Source of the DNA: Acetohalobium arabaticum DSM 5501
GTDB lineage: Bacteria > Bacillota > Halanaerobiia > Halobacteroidales > Acetohalobiaceae
Length of the DNA: 64,000 bases
Direction of reading: 5' to 3'
Assembly (NCBI RefSeq): GCF_000144695.1
Contig: NC_014378.1
Span: forward strand, 842,781 to 906,780
Position numbers and translations under genes: made by a program. Under the pieces are notes generated by a model that saw only the letters and a list, made by a program, of their open reading frames with translations, was not told the origin of the DNA and did not search any database. This document shows positions 25,801-34,196 of the stretch, piece by piece; within the stretch, counting starts at the first letter, position 1; each line of letters starts with the position of its first letter.

Positions 25801-26937
25801 ATGAAGGTATTAATAGCTCTGGATTCTTTTAAAGGAAGTTTAACTGCATTGGAAGCAGCAGAGAGCTTGGAGCGAGGTCTAAAGAAAGCAGATTTGCAGT
25901 TTGAAATAGAGAAGTTACCTATGGCCGATGGTGGAGAGGGAACTGTCCGTTCTTTAGTTGATGCTACCGAAGGAAGAATAGTTAAAGAAGAGGTGACTGG
26001 TCCTTTAGGTGACAGGGTAGAGGCCTTTTTTGGTATTTTAGGTGACGATAATACTGCTGTTATTGAAATGGCGGCTGCTTCGGGGCTTCCTTTAGTTTCT
26101 GAAGATGATAGAGATCCTACTAAAACTACTACTTACGGAACAGGTGAGTTAATTAAAGCTGCATTGAATGAAGGCTGTAGGAAATTAATTATTGGAATTG
26201 GCGGCAGTGCAACTAACGACTGCGGCGTTGGTATGGCTCAGGCTTTAGGTGGTAATTTTGTAGACAAGAATGGGAAGGAAGTTGGCTTTGGTGGAGGAGA
26301 ATTAAAGAGCATTAAAAGAATTGATCTTTCAGGAATGGATGCCAGGATTAAAGAGACGGAAATTCAAGTAGCCTGTGATGTTGATAATCCGCTTTACGGT
26401 AAAGAGGGAGCAGCCTATGTTTATGCTCCACAGAAGGGGGCAGATCCTGAAATGGTAGAGGAATTGGATGAAGGATTAAGACATATTGCTGATATAATTA
26501 ACCGTGATTTAGAGGTTGCTGTTGATTCTATTTCTGGAGCTGGTGCAGCAGGCGGGCTGGGAGCTGGCCTGGTAGCCTTTCTTGAAGGGGAATTAAAGCC
26601 GGGAATAGATGTTGTGATAGAAGCTACAGGAATTGAAAAGAGAGTTAAAGAGGCTGATATAGTTATCACTGGTGAAGGTATGATTGATTCTCAGACTGTA
26701 TTTGGAAAGACACCTATTGGTGTTGCTAAGGTAGCCAAGAAGCATTCCTTACCGGTAGTTGGTGTTGCTGGTAGCTTAGGTGCTGGTGCAGATAAGGTTT
26801 ATGAACACGGAATTGATGCCTTATTTTCAATAACCAATGCTCCAATGTCTTTGGATAAGGCTATGGATAAGGCTTCAATCTTATTAGAAAGTCTGGGAGA
26901 GAATATTGGCCGGATGTTAAAGATATCTTCTGCTTAG
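25801..26937 (+). CDS. Glycerate kinase (GlxK/GarK family)
   Basis: 378 residues of the type II glycerate 2-kinase family. Motifs: ALDSFKGSLTALEAAESLERG at the start (with one break), LPMADGGEGT near 42, GIGGSATNDCGVGMAQALGG near 125-145 and TGEGMIDSQTVFGKTP near 295. Converts D-glycerate to 2-phosphoglycerate. The 3' end overlaps the convergent radical SAM gene by 21 bases. Confidence 0.93.
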   Translation: MKVLIALDSFKGSLTALEAAESLERGLKKADLQFEIEKLPMADGGEGTVRSLVDATEGRIVKEEVTGPLGDRVEAFFGILGDDNTAVIEMAAASGLPLVSEDDRDPTKTTTYGTGELIKAALNEGCRKLIIGIGGSATNDCGVGMAQALGGNFVDKNGKEVGFGGGELKSIKRIDLSGMDARIKETEIQVACDVDNPLYGKEGAAYVYAPQKGADPEMVEELDEGLRHIADIINRDLEVAVDSISGAGAAGGLGAGLVAFLEGELKPGIDVVIEATGIEKRVKEADIVITGEGMIDSQTVFGKTPIGVAKVAKKHSLPVVGVAGSLGAGADKVYEHGIDALFSITNAPMSLDKAMDKASILLESLGENIGRMLKISSA

Positions 26938-27819
26938 CCCTTTATTTTGAGCAATTTCAACTGCTTCTTCAAATTCAGAGGTATTAGTTCTGCGGTTCAG
27001 TACTTTATAGTCGGCTGCTTTATAGGCAGGGTAATATTGATCCATAATATTAATATAAGTATCAGTAGATAGCTCATCAGCAATGAAATCTATAATTTCT
27101 TTAGTTCCGGCTAGATTATTAGGAAGAATAAGATGGCGGATGAGTAATCCCTGTACGGCAACGTTATCTTTAATCTTTAGATCTCCTACTTGTTGATGCA
27201 TCTCTTTGAGGGCAGTCTTGACGATAGGGGGATAGTCCGGTATCTTTGAATATTTTAAAGCTGTATTTTCATCTATATACTTAACATCCGGCATATAGAT
27301 GTCGATTATGCCGTCCAATAGTCCTAGAGCTTCTTTATCATCATAGCCCCCGGAATTATAAACAAGCGGGATTTCCAGTCCTTTCTTGCAGGCCTCTAGA
27401 GTAGCAGCCAGCAGAGCATGGATCATATGGCTGGGAGTAACGAAGTTAATATTATGACAGCCTCTTTTTTGCAAGGAAATCATTATTTCAGCTAATTCTT
27501 CGACGGTCACAGCATCACCTGATTGGTGCTGGCTAATATCATAATTTTGGCAGTAAACGCATCTTAGATTACAACTGCTAAAAAAGATTGTACCGGAGCC
27601 GTTAGAACCTACTAGCGGTTCTTCTTCGCCAAAATGCGGGCCATAGCTGGCTACTTTAATTTCACTACCTGTCTGACAGTATCCTAGTTCATCATTACTT
27701 CGGTTAACATGACAATGGTGGGGACAGAGAGTACAGTCCTGTAATATCTCATAAGCCTTTTCTACTCTTTTAGCTAATTTTCCGGATTGATAGAGATCTA
27801 AATAATTTGAAGTTGGCAT
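26917..27819 (-). CDS. PflX-like radical SAM protein (COG1313)
   Basis: 300 residues. The N-terminal Cys cluster CTLCPHHCHVNR ... GYCQTG precedes the radical SAM triad CNLRCVYCQNYD near residue 83. This arrangement is that of PflX/COG1313 activating-enzyme homologues, whose target is unknown. It is transcribed alone on the minus strand. Confidence 0.85.
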   Translation of the reverse strand: MPTSNYLDLYQSGKLAKRVEKAYEILQDCTLCPHHCHVNRSNDELGYCQTGSEIKVASYGPHFGEEEPLVGSNGSGTIFFSSCNLRCVYCQNYDISQHQSGDAVTVEELAEIMISLQKRGCHNINFVTPSHMIHALLAATLEACKKGLEIPLVYNSGGYDDKEALGLLDGIIDIYMPDVKYIDENTALKYSKIPDYPPIVKTALKEMHQQVGDLKIKDNVAVQGLLIRHLILPNNLAGTKEIIDFIADELSTDTYINIMDQYYPAYKAADYKVLNRRTNTSEFEEAVEIAQNKGLSRRYL

Positions 27820-27910
27820 AATTAGTCCTCCTTGTCTGGAATACTATTAATAGTATTGTTCTATTTGAGTCAATTATATCAGAGTAATGATGAATTGTGA
27901 GGTGAAGAAG

Positions 27911-28525
27911 GTGGATTTCAATTCCTTAATTGCTTTAATTATAGATTTGAGTAGTCAGTATGGATACTTAATTATCTTTTTATCGGCAGTAGGGGAAGGG
28001 ATGGGATTGCCGATACCGGATGGTATTATTCTGGCTATTAGCAGTTATTTTGTTTTTAATGGCCAGATGTCTGTTCTGGGATTGGTGAGTTACTTTGTAT
28101 TGGGGAGTATTATCGGTAATCTGACTGCCTATTCAATCGGCCGCTGGAGTAAAGGATGGTTAAAGGAGAGTAGTCTATTCAAGTTAGATGAATCGGATAG
28201 AATGGATAGGATTGAGTATTTATTCTCCCGTTATGGAATCTGGGCTTTATTGATTACACAGATTTTTTCTAGAGTATTGAGAGTACCAATGATTTATGCA
28301 GCTGGTTTTCAGGAAATGAATATCTTAAAATACTCTGCTGTATGTATAGCCGGAAACTTTGTCTGGGGGATGGCCTGGGTATTAGGCGGACTGTATGTAT
28401 CATCTAACTGGACAAAGTTAGAAGAGCTAATGACTAGTTATAAGAATCTACAGTTTTTAGTGGTAGGTTTGGTAGTGGTAATCTTTTATCTATTTTATCG
28501 TAGGGCACAGGTAGAAAATGGCTGA
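27911..28525 (+). CDS. DedA-family membrane protein
   Basis: About 204 residues with four to five membrane segments and the DedA motif GEGMGLPIPDGIILAISSYF early on, then the FSRYGIWALLITQIFSRVLRVP region near 115. DedA proteins are thought to flip undecaprenyl phosphate or other lipids. GTG 27911 with GAGGTGA just upstream is chosen over ATG 27887, which has no RBS. Confidence 0.85.
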   Translation: MDFNSLIALIIDLSSQYGYLIIFLSAVGEGMGLPIPDGIILAISSYFVFNGQMSVLGLVSYFVLGSIIGNLTAYSIGRWSKGWLKESSLFKLDESDRMDRIEYLFSRYGIWALLITQIFSRVLRVPMIYAAGFQEMNILKYSAVCIAGNFVWGMAWVLGGLYVSSNWTKLEELMTSYKNLQFLVVGLVVVIFYLFYRRAQVENG

Positions 28526-28589
28526 GATGGTCTTGACAATTAACTATAATTATGTTATTATTTCTTGTGTTGAGTAATTAATAAGTACT

Positions 28590-28666
28590 CGGGCTGTAGC
28601 GCAGTTTGGTAGCGCACTACGCTGGGGGCGTAGGGGTCGCTGGTTCAAATCCAGTCAGCCCGACCA
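28590..28666 (+). tRNA. tRNA-Pro (GGG)
   Basis: 77 bases including an encoded CCA. Acceptor CGGGCUG/CAGCCCG, D arm with AGCGCAGUUUGGUAGCGC, anticodon stem CUACG/CGUAG around loop CUGGGGG, so the anticodon is GGG, and T arm with GGUUCAAAUCC. Integrase and phage-like remnants follow, so its 3' end is a likely attachment site. Confidence 0.96.
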
Positions 28667-28693
28667 TCTTCAAATACTGACATATCAAAGATG

Positions 28694-28725
28694 AAAGGCT
28701 GTCATTAATGACAGCCTTTTTTTTA
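28694..28725 (+). terminator. tRNA-Pro terminator
   Basis: AAAGGCTGTCA / TGACAGCCTTT hairpin followed by a run of T. Confidence 0.88.
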
Positions 28726-28760
28726 ATTTAAGCAGAAATGTCGCCATTTTGTCGCCATGC

Positions 28761-28872
28761 TTATTTTTTAAGGCTATTTTTCAATTTTTGGACCGCTTCT
28801 TTTTGCATAGAAGGAATTACATGTGAATAAGTATCCAGCGTTTGAGTAATTGAAGCATGCCGAGTAGTTCAC
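28761..28872 (-). pseudogene. C-terminal fragment of a tyrosine recombinase (integrase)
   Basis: On the minus strand the frame reads TTRHASITQTLDTYSHVI and continues about 19 residues to a TAA at 28761. RHAS and the nucleophile Tyr in LDTYSH are the last catalytic elements of a phage-type integrase. Everything upstream is missing. It faces tRNA-Pro as an integrated element's integrase would. Confidence 0.8.
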
Positions 28873-28958
28873 TGTGTTATAATATTAATGTAAAATAATA
28901 GCTTATTGAATAACCAAGATATAATTAAGGAAAGTTATATGAGCAAAGGAGGAAAAAG

Positions 28959-29354
28959 ATGTTTTATTTATTATTGGTAGTAACTTTTCTAGTGGCTTTG
29001 ATATCATGTTATATTGTTATTAAAGCTTTTGATGAACCGATTGATAATATTTTAAGCAAAATTGTGACTGATGATATCAGTAAAGCTTGGACAAAATATA
29101 TTAAGTTTGCTATTTATGTAGTAGGAATTTCTGGAGGAGTAAGGATTTGGGAAATAGAAAAGTATATTACTGCACCTAGTGGGCCTAGAGAAAATACTAA
29201 AGCTATTATTCTTACTCCAGAACGTTGGACTTTAGAAATTTATAGGACTTTAATTGGTTCATTAAAGAGTATTGCCTGGATGTTATTAATGTTTTTTGGT
29301 TTTACTTTAGTAGCTTACGTGGCACTTAAAGTTTTTGGGAAAAGAGAAGTATAA
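28959..29354 (+). CDS. Hypothetical two-helix membrane protein
   Basis: 131 residues with a membrane segment at 1-22, a middle amphipathic part and a C-terminal segment (about 105-125, IAWMLLMFFGFTLVAYVAL). A strong RBS AAAGGAGG precedes it. No family recognised. It lies in the remnant of an integrated element. Confidence 0.6.
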   Translation: MFYLLLVVTFLVALISCYIVIKAFDEPIDNILSKIVTDDISKAWTKYIKFAIYVVGISGGVRIWEIEKYITAPSGPRENTKAIILTPERWTLEIYRTLIGSLKSIAWMLLMFFGFTLVAYVALKVFGKREV

Positions 29355-29401
29355 AATAATGCATAGGAGAAAACTGTTATGAATGAAAGGAGGAAAAGAA
29401 T

Positions 29402-29911
29402 ATGAATATAAATTTCTTCGATAAACTGTTCAAAAATTTGAAATCAGAAAAAGAACAAATATCATCTAACGAAACATTCCATATCTGGAACAGTTTAAGA
29501 GTTAGGTATATTAGCACAGAAACTTATAATTTATATAAAAATTTTATCCATGATAAAGACTTAGAAATACTTATTAATGAGCATTTAGAACAGTTTAACC
29601 AAGAGATTGAACAGTTAGAAAATTTAACAAACAACTATCAAATTAAAGCTCCAGACCGACCTGCTGAAGATATTAATACTACAAAACAGTTAGATCAAAT
29701 AACAGATAGATATATATTTAGAAAAATATATGCTGATTTAATTTCAGAACTACATTATTTAATTCGACCTGTTACAGAAAGTATCTCTAATGATAATGTT
29801 AGAGATTTCTTTTCAAATATGTTATTTAATCATTTAGATATGTTAGATGAATTTTATAAATATGGTAAATTAAAAGGCTGGACAACAATGCAGCCAAAAC
29901 ATTATAGTTAA
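29402..29911 (+). CDS. DUF3231-like protein
   Basis: 169 residues, helical. The pattern ETYNLYKNFIHDKDLEILI, then a QIKAPDRPAED segment and a C-terminal EFYKYGKLKGW ending resembles DUF3231, small four-helix proteins of Firmicutes linked to spores. The assignment is from motif memory. RBS GAAAGGAGG upstream. Confidence 0.6.
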   Translation: MNINFFDKLFKNLKSEKEQISSNETFHIWNSLRVRYISTETYNLYKNFIHDKDLEILINEHLEQFNQEIEQLENLTNNYQIKAPDRPAEDINTTKQLDQITDRYIFRKIYADLISELHYLIRPVTESISNDNVRDFFSNMLFNHLDMLDEFYKYGKLKGWTTMQPKHYS

Positions 29912-29927
29912 AAAGAAGGTTGTGGCT

Positions 29928-30023
29928 ATGGCTCTGGCAACATCTTATAATGAATCGGCTGAAAAATATGGAATTAGTAAATCAAGCATATCTAGATGGG
30001 TTAAAAATACCGAAATGAAATAG
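29928..30023 (+). pseudogene. Helix-turn-helix fragment (terminase- or transposase-like)
   Basis: 31 codons: MALATSYNESAEKYGISKS then SISRWVKN, a clear helix-turn-helix as at the start of small terminase subunits or IS3-type OrfA. It stops abruptly after the helix. Confidence 0.5.
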
Positions 30024-30036
30024 AACAAATAAATTA

Positions 30037-30252
30037 TTGACCTTTGCTGAAAAAGCAGCGGATGAAGCTAGCCAAACCATTAATGAAGGTAAGTCAGAAG
30101 ATGAGTATAATAGTAAATGGCTTAAAGCTGTAGTTGGAGCTATGGATTACTTAGTTAAGAATGCTCAATTATTAGGCGGGGCAACTAATAGGGAAGAACA
30201 GACAGAGCAGGTGACTCAACGTGAAGAATACGACTTTATACGATATTTATGA
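30037..30252 (+). pseudogene. Phage-like gene remnant
   Basis: A 71-residue open frame starting at TTG without an RBS. It contains KAVVGAMDYLVKNAQLLGG. Downstream the coding look continues to about 30400 in other frames broken by stops, so it is a decayed gene. Family not recognised. Confidence 0.35.
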
Positions 30253-30459
30253 TCAATTCATTAAGGATCAGGTAAAGAAAGATATTACCGTTAGAAAAGC
30301 TGTTTAGACTGGATTATCAGAGTTAGCAATTAACGTATCTTTATGGTTTATAGATGAATGCGGTTATCAAAAAAAATATAAAATGAATAAAATAAGATAG
30401 GCTTAGGGAAAATAATTAACAGAATTAAAAATAGTCTAAAAAACTTGAGGAGGACAATT

Positions 30460-30978
30460 ATGCAGGATAATAATCAACAGCAGGAAACAGCAGCCGGGGA
30501 ATCTGCTCCAAATCAGGTTGAAAATAATAAAGAAGTGGTAGTTACTTTAAATAAGGTGTTAAAAGGTGAACATATGGCTATAGATACTTATGATCAGTAT
30601 CTTGATCGGATTGATGACTCCCAGACTAAGGATTTACTACAGCAGTTTAAAGAGGATCATCAAAAGCATGCTTCTAAGTTGGCTCAAAGAATAGAGGATT
30701 TAGGAGCTGATCCGCAAGAAAACAGTGGATTATCGGGATTAGTTTCTAAGACAATGATGGAAATCGGTGACTTATTGGGGATGGAGCCGTCTGAAGAAGA
30801 GGCAGTCAATAAGATTTATCAGGGAGAAGATATGGGAATTAATTTGGTGGAAGAGAATTTAATAGAGAAACTGGATAAAAAAAGTAAAGATTTAGTTTCT
30901 GAAGTTTTACAGACTGATAAACAGCATTTAGAACAGTTTAAGCAGTTTTCGGATCAAAATTTGGAGTCGCAGCAGTAG
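30460..30978 (+). CDS. Ferritin-like DUF2383-type protein
   Basis: 172 residues. After a Gln-rich N-terminus, two ferritin-like helices are seen: KGEHMAIDTYDQYLDRIDD and QFKEDHQKHASKLAQRIEDLG, with a later GEDMGINLVEENLI helix, giving Glu/His spaced as in four-helix di-metal proteins. ATG 30460 is chosen for the GAGGAGGA site just before it. Confidence 0.7.
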   Translation: MQDNNQQQETAAGESAPNQVENNKEVVVTLNKVLKGEHMAIDTYDQYLDRIDDSQTKDLLQQFKEDHQKHASKLAQRIEDLGADPQENSGLSGLVSKTMMEIGDLLGMEPSEEEAVNKIYQGEDMGINLVEENLIEKLDKKSKDLVSEVLQTDKQHLEQFKQFSDQNLESQQ

Positions 30979-31116
30979 ATTTAAATTATAAAATAAAGAG
31001 TTTACAGCAGTTAGTATATTAGCTAGTTTTCCGGGCAGGCAGTTGGCCGGGAGTTTTTTATGCAATTATTTGTTAATATTATCCAACGATTAAGATAAAA
31101 TGGTGGGGATAATATC

Positions 31117-31371
31117 TTGGAAGATGAAGAACTATTTGCAGATCCAATAATACTTGGTGCAGTTGCTGGAGTTATAGGTAATATACCTAAAACAATTTTA
31201 ACAATTACTTTTTATTATTTTGGTTGGGTACGGTACACTTTTAGTCAATTAGCAGCTGGTTTATTTATGAAACAAGAAGTTTTGTCTAATCCTTTAGGAC
31301 AAAAAGTAAAGAACCCACCCTTATTTATATGGGTGATGAATTTACTAACCTATTCTTTGATTCAATATTAA
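31117..31371 (+). CDS. Hypothetical small membrane protein, possibly truncated
   Basis: 84 residues from a TTG start with GGTGGGG upstream. Contains AGVIGNIPKTILTITFYYFG, then YTFSQLAAGLFMK and a C-terminal hydrophobic stretch. The stop codon lies inside a terminator hairpin. It may be the N-terminal part of a longer membrane protein. Family not recognised. Confidence 0.5.
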   Translation: MEDEELFADPIILGAVAGVIGNIPKTILTITFYYFGWVRYTFSQLAAGLFMKQEVLSNPLGQKVKNPPLFIWVMNLLTYSLIQY

Positions 31372-31389
31372 AGAATAGGTTATTTTTTA
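31347..31389 (+). terminator. Terminator overlapping the stop codon
   Basis: AACCTATTCTTT / AAAGAATAGGTT perfect 12-base stem followed by ATTTTTT; the TAA of the preceding gene is in its loop. Confidence 0.8.
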
Positions 31390-31482
31390 CTTGTTTTTAA
31401 ACCATATGTAATCGCTTTAACTTTTGATATGTTTGATATTAAAAGTAATATATGATATACTATATGTAAGAGGTGATAACAA

Positions 31483-31557
31483 TTGAGCAACCAAAATAAT
31501 TTAATTCATGCCAGAACATGTGTTTATAATGTTGGCTATCATAAGGAGGTGAGCTAA
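31483..31557 (+). pseudogene. Fossil tnpA (Y1 transposase) start
   Basis: TTG 31483 with AGAGGTGAT upstream. The frame reads MSNQNNLIHARTCVYNVGYH and then four unrelated codons to TAA. ARTCVYNVGYH is the usual first strand of IS200/IS605 TnpA; the following HIVW motif and all catalytic residues are gone. The rest was deleted up to the tnpB RBS. Confidence 0.75.
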
Positions 31558-32859
31558 TTGAAGTTAGCTAAATATTTTATTCATAAACCTAATCAAACCC
31601 AACAAATTGTATTAGGTTGTTTAGCTTATGCTAGTGCTAGGTTATATAATATCGGCAATTATCAACGTAAAAATTGGTCTAAAGATAGTGCTAAAAATTA
31701 TCCTGATTGGTATAAACAAAAAAAGCAATTAAAAGAAAAATTTTGGTATAAAAATTTACCTTCTCAAACAGCACAGGAAACACTTAAAATTTTAGCTGAT
31801 AACTGGGATAGTTTTTATCAAAGTAAAAAAGATTATCAAAATAATCCTGATAAATATACTGGTGAACCTAATCCACCTAATTATAAACCTAAAGACAGTA
31901 AATTTAACTTCCGTTATCTCAATAATGGTTTTAAAATTATTGATGGTAAGTTAAGATTATCTATTCCTAAACAGTTAAAAAAGTATCTAAAAGAGGAATA
32001 CTCTATTACCAACAAATTCTTATGGATAAGAGTGCCTAATGAGCTGTTATCCAGTAATAGAGATGTTCTTAATTCAACTACTAGAATTGAGTTTAAACCT
32101 TTAAGCGATGATACTTATAAGGTAATCTTAACTTATAAAGTAGATACTCCTACTATTAAAGAAGATAACGGTAATTATTTAAGTATTGATCTAGGCATTA
32201 ATAATCTAATGACTTGTTACAGTAATCAAAATCAGGAAAGCTTTATTATTGACGGTGGACAATATTTAGCTATTAATCGTTATTTTGATAAAAAAATCAA
32301 ACATTATCAATCTATTTTGAATGGTCAGGGCAAAAAGACTTCTAAACGTATCCAAAATCTATATAAAAAGCGACGAAAACAATTATTTCACTTAATTCAT
32401 AGTGCAACTAAAAAAGTAGTTAATTACTGTATTGAAAATAATATATCTAGAGTAATCGTTGGTGATATAAAAAATATTCGTGATGATGCTGACCTAGGTA
32501 AACAGAACAATCAAAAACTCCATAAACTACCTTTTGATATTATCTATCACCAGCTAGAGTATAAACTTAATTTACAAGGGATTACTTTAATCAAGAAGAG
32601 TGAAAAATATACCAGCCAATGCAGCCCTTACAGTAAAAAAGTAACTAAGAAATATGCTAATAAATCTAACCGAGTTAAAAGAGGGCTTTATATTGATAAA
32701 GATAACAATCAAGCTTTTAATGCCGACAGCATAGGTGCATTTAATATCTTACGCAAATACTTACAGCAGCGACGTAAAGGGCCAGATATTACTCTGCAGG
32801 TAAAAGGGTTATCAAATCCGGTTAAATATAACTGGAATAATCATCAATTTGCAGCTTAA
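31558..32859 (+). CDS. tnpB: TnpB RNA-guided nuclease-like protein of IS605 type
   Basis: 433 residues from TTG 31558 with AAGGAGGTGAG upstream. The helical N-terminal half leads to a RuvC-like half: LSIDLGINNLMT (first Asp) near residue 210, RVIVGDIKNIR near 300 where canonical TnpB has a Glu, and NADSIGAFNILRKYL near 395 (last Asp). The zinc finger is lost: SQCSPYSKKVTKKY replaces a CxxC pair. This sequence type is a recurrent TnpB subgroup. Whether it cuts DNA is uncertain. Confidence 0.85.
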   Translation: MKLAKYFIHKPNQTQQIVLGCLAYASARLYNIGNYQRKNWSKDSAKNYPDWYKQKKQLKEKFWYKNLPSQTAQETLKILADNWDSFYQSKKDYQNNPDKYTGEPNPPNYKPKDSKFNFRYLNNGFKIIDGKLRLSIPKQLKKYLKEEYSITNKFLWIRVPNELLSSNRDVLNSTTRIEFKPLSDDTYKVILTYKVDTPTIKEDNGNYLSIDLGINNLMTCYSNQNQESFIIDGGQYLAINRYFDKKIKHYQSILNGQGKKTSKRIQNLYKKRRKQLFHLIHSATKKVVNYCIENNISRVIVGDIKNIRDDADLGKQNNQKLHKLPFDIIYHQLEYKLNLQGITLIKKSEKYTSQCSPYSKKVTKKYANKSNRVKRGLYIDKDNNQAFNADSIGAFNILRKYLQQRRKGPDITLQVKGLSNPVKYNWNNHQFAA

Positions 32860-32999
32860 AAGTACCTCCAAGTCCAGTATTAACTGGATAGGAGTATTGG
32901 TGTTGGACACGCCGATTGGGTAACTTGCTTGATATTACGGGTAACTCCCATAAAAGCAGGCGACCATGAAGCTCGGTATTTCAATGCCGAGTAGTTCAC
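32850..32999 (+). ncRNA. Probable omega (reRNA) at the tnpB 3' end
   Basis: The 140 bases after the tnpB stop are conserved-looking and structured, ending with GCTCGGTATTTCAATGCCGAG (a stem of CTCGG/CCGAG) and GTAGTTCAC. By analogy with known IS605 elements, a guide would be taken from the flank starting at 33000. Confidence 0.6.
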
Positions 33000-33118
33000 A
33001 TAAAAAACTTAACTAAGTATCAATTTCCATTATTTTATAATTTAATTTAGTATTTAAATTGAGTAAAGGGGGAGAATATATTAGAGAAAATAATATAATT
33101 ATGAAAGGGGATAATGAT

Positions 33119-34195
33119 ATGACGAGAATCTTAATTTCACCAAATAAGTATGTACAGGGTAAAGGAGTAATCAAAGAATTAGGTGAATATCTAGATGATT
33201 TTGGAGAGAAAGTACTAGCATTATGTGATCCCGTTGTATTGGAGCTATTTACCGACAAAGTTAAAGAAGGACTGGCCAATAAAGATGTAAAATTGGAAGA
33301 GTTTAATGGTGAGGCTTCAAAAAAAGAGATTGATAGATTAAAAGAGATGGTTCAAAAGGAAAAGATTGAAGTTGTAGTAGGAATCGGAGGAGGAAAGACT
33401 TTAGATACAGCAAAGGCTGTTAGCTATTATGCTGGCTTACCAGTTGGAATTGTCCCGACTATTGCAGCCACCGATGCCCCCTGTAGTGCTTTATCTGTAA
33501 TCTATACCGAGGATGGAGTCTTTGAAGAGTATCTATTCTTACCTTCGAATCCGGATTTAGTCTTGGTTGATACTAAGATAGTAGCCAAAGCACCGGTTAG
33601 ATTTTTAGTATCCGGTATGGGCGATGCATTGGCCACTTATTTTGAAGCAGATGCCTGTAGTGTAACTAAGGCTCCAAATATACCAGGAGGTACTCAGACT
33701 ATAACTGCTACTAATTTAGCCAAGCTCTGTTATGATACTTTAATTGAGTACGGTACGGCGGCTAAAGAAGCTGTAGAAGCAGAAGCAGTAACAGAAGCCG
33801 TAGAGAAGATCGTAGAAGCCAATACTTTATTAAGCGGTCTAGGATTTGAAAGCGGAGGATTGGCTGCAGCCCATGCTATCCATAACGGTTTTACAGTATT
33901 AGAAGAGACTCACAGCAAAACTCATGGTGAGAAGGTAGCTTATTCTACAATAGTACAGTTAGTAATGGAGGATAGACCGCCTGAATTAATAGAAGAGGTA
34001 ATTAGATTCTGTAAAGAAGTAGGATTACCTACAACACTGGTCGATTTAGGTATTGAAGAAATAAATGAAGAAGATATATTAAAAGTAGCCGAGACAAGCT
34101 CTGTAGAGGATGAGACGATTCATAATATGCCGTTTGAAGTAGATGCTGAAATGGTCAAAGATGCTATTTTAGCTGTAGATAGATTAGGGAAATAA
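33119..34195 (+). CDS. gldA: Glycerol dehydrogenase
   Basis: 358 residues of the iron-containing alcohol dehydrogenase group. NAD-binding GIGGGKTLDTAKAV is near residue 88, and zinc ligands Asp169 (SGMGDALATYFEADA), His252 (AAAHAIHNG) and His269 (KTHGEKVAY) are intact. ATG 33119 with GAAAGGGG eight bases upstream is preferred over the longer open frame from 33059. Oxidises glycerol to dihydroxyacetone. Stands alone just after the IS element. Confidence 0.93.
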   Translation: MTRILISPNKYVQGKGVIKELGEYLDDFGEKVLALCDPVVLELFTDKVKEGLANKDVKLEEFNGEASKKEIDRLKEMVQKEKIEVVVGIGGGKTLDTAKAVSYYAGLPVGIVPTIAATDAPCSALSVIYTEDGVFEEYLFLPSNPDLVLVDTKIVAKAPVRFLVSGMGDALATYFEADACSVTKAPNIPGGTQTITATNLAKLCYDTLIEYGTAAKEAVEAEAVTEAVEKIVEANTLLSGLGFESGGLAAAHAIHNGFTVLEETHSKTHGEKVAYSTIVQLVMEDRPPELIEEVIRFCKEVGLPTTLVDLGIEEINEEDILKVAETSSVEDETIHNMPFEVDAEMVKDAILAVDRLGK

Positions 34196-34196
34196 T

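Larger units (their letters stand above)
31420..32999 (+). mobile_element. IS200/IS605-family element with fossil tnpA and tnpB
   Basis: Holds the first codons of tnpA, a full tnpB and a structured 3' end closing in GAGTAGTTCAC at 32989-32999. The left boundary is not certain; about 31400-31440 is estimated. As in this family, no terminal inverted repeats or target duplications are seen. Confidence 0.75.

Noticed and set aside
31020-31062. Terminator after the ferritin-like gene
   Set aside because: CCGGGC and GCCGGG are near each other and TTTTTT follows, but the halves do not pair over more than about four bases.
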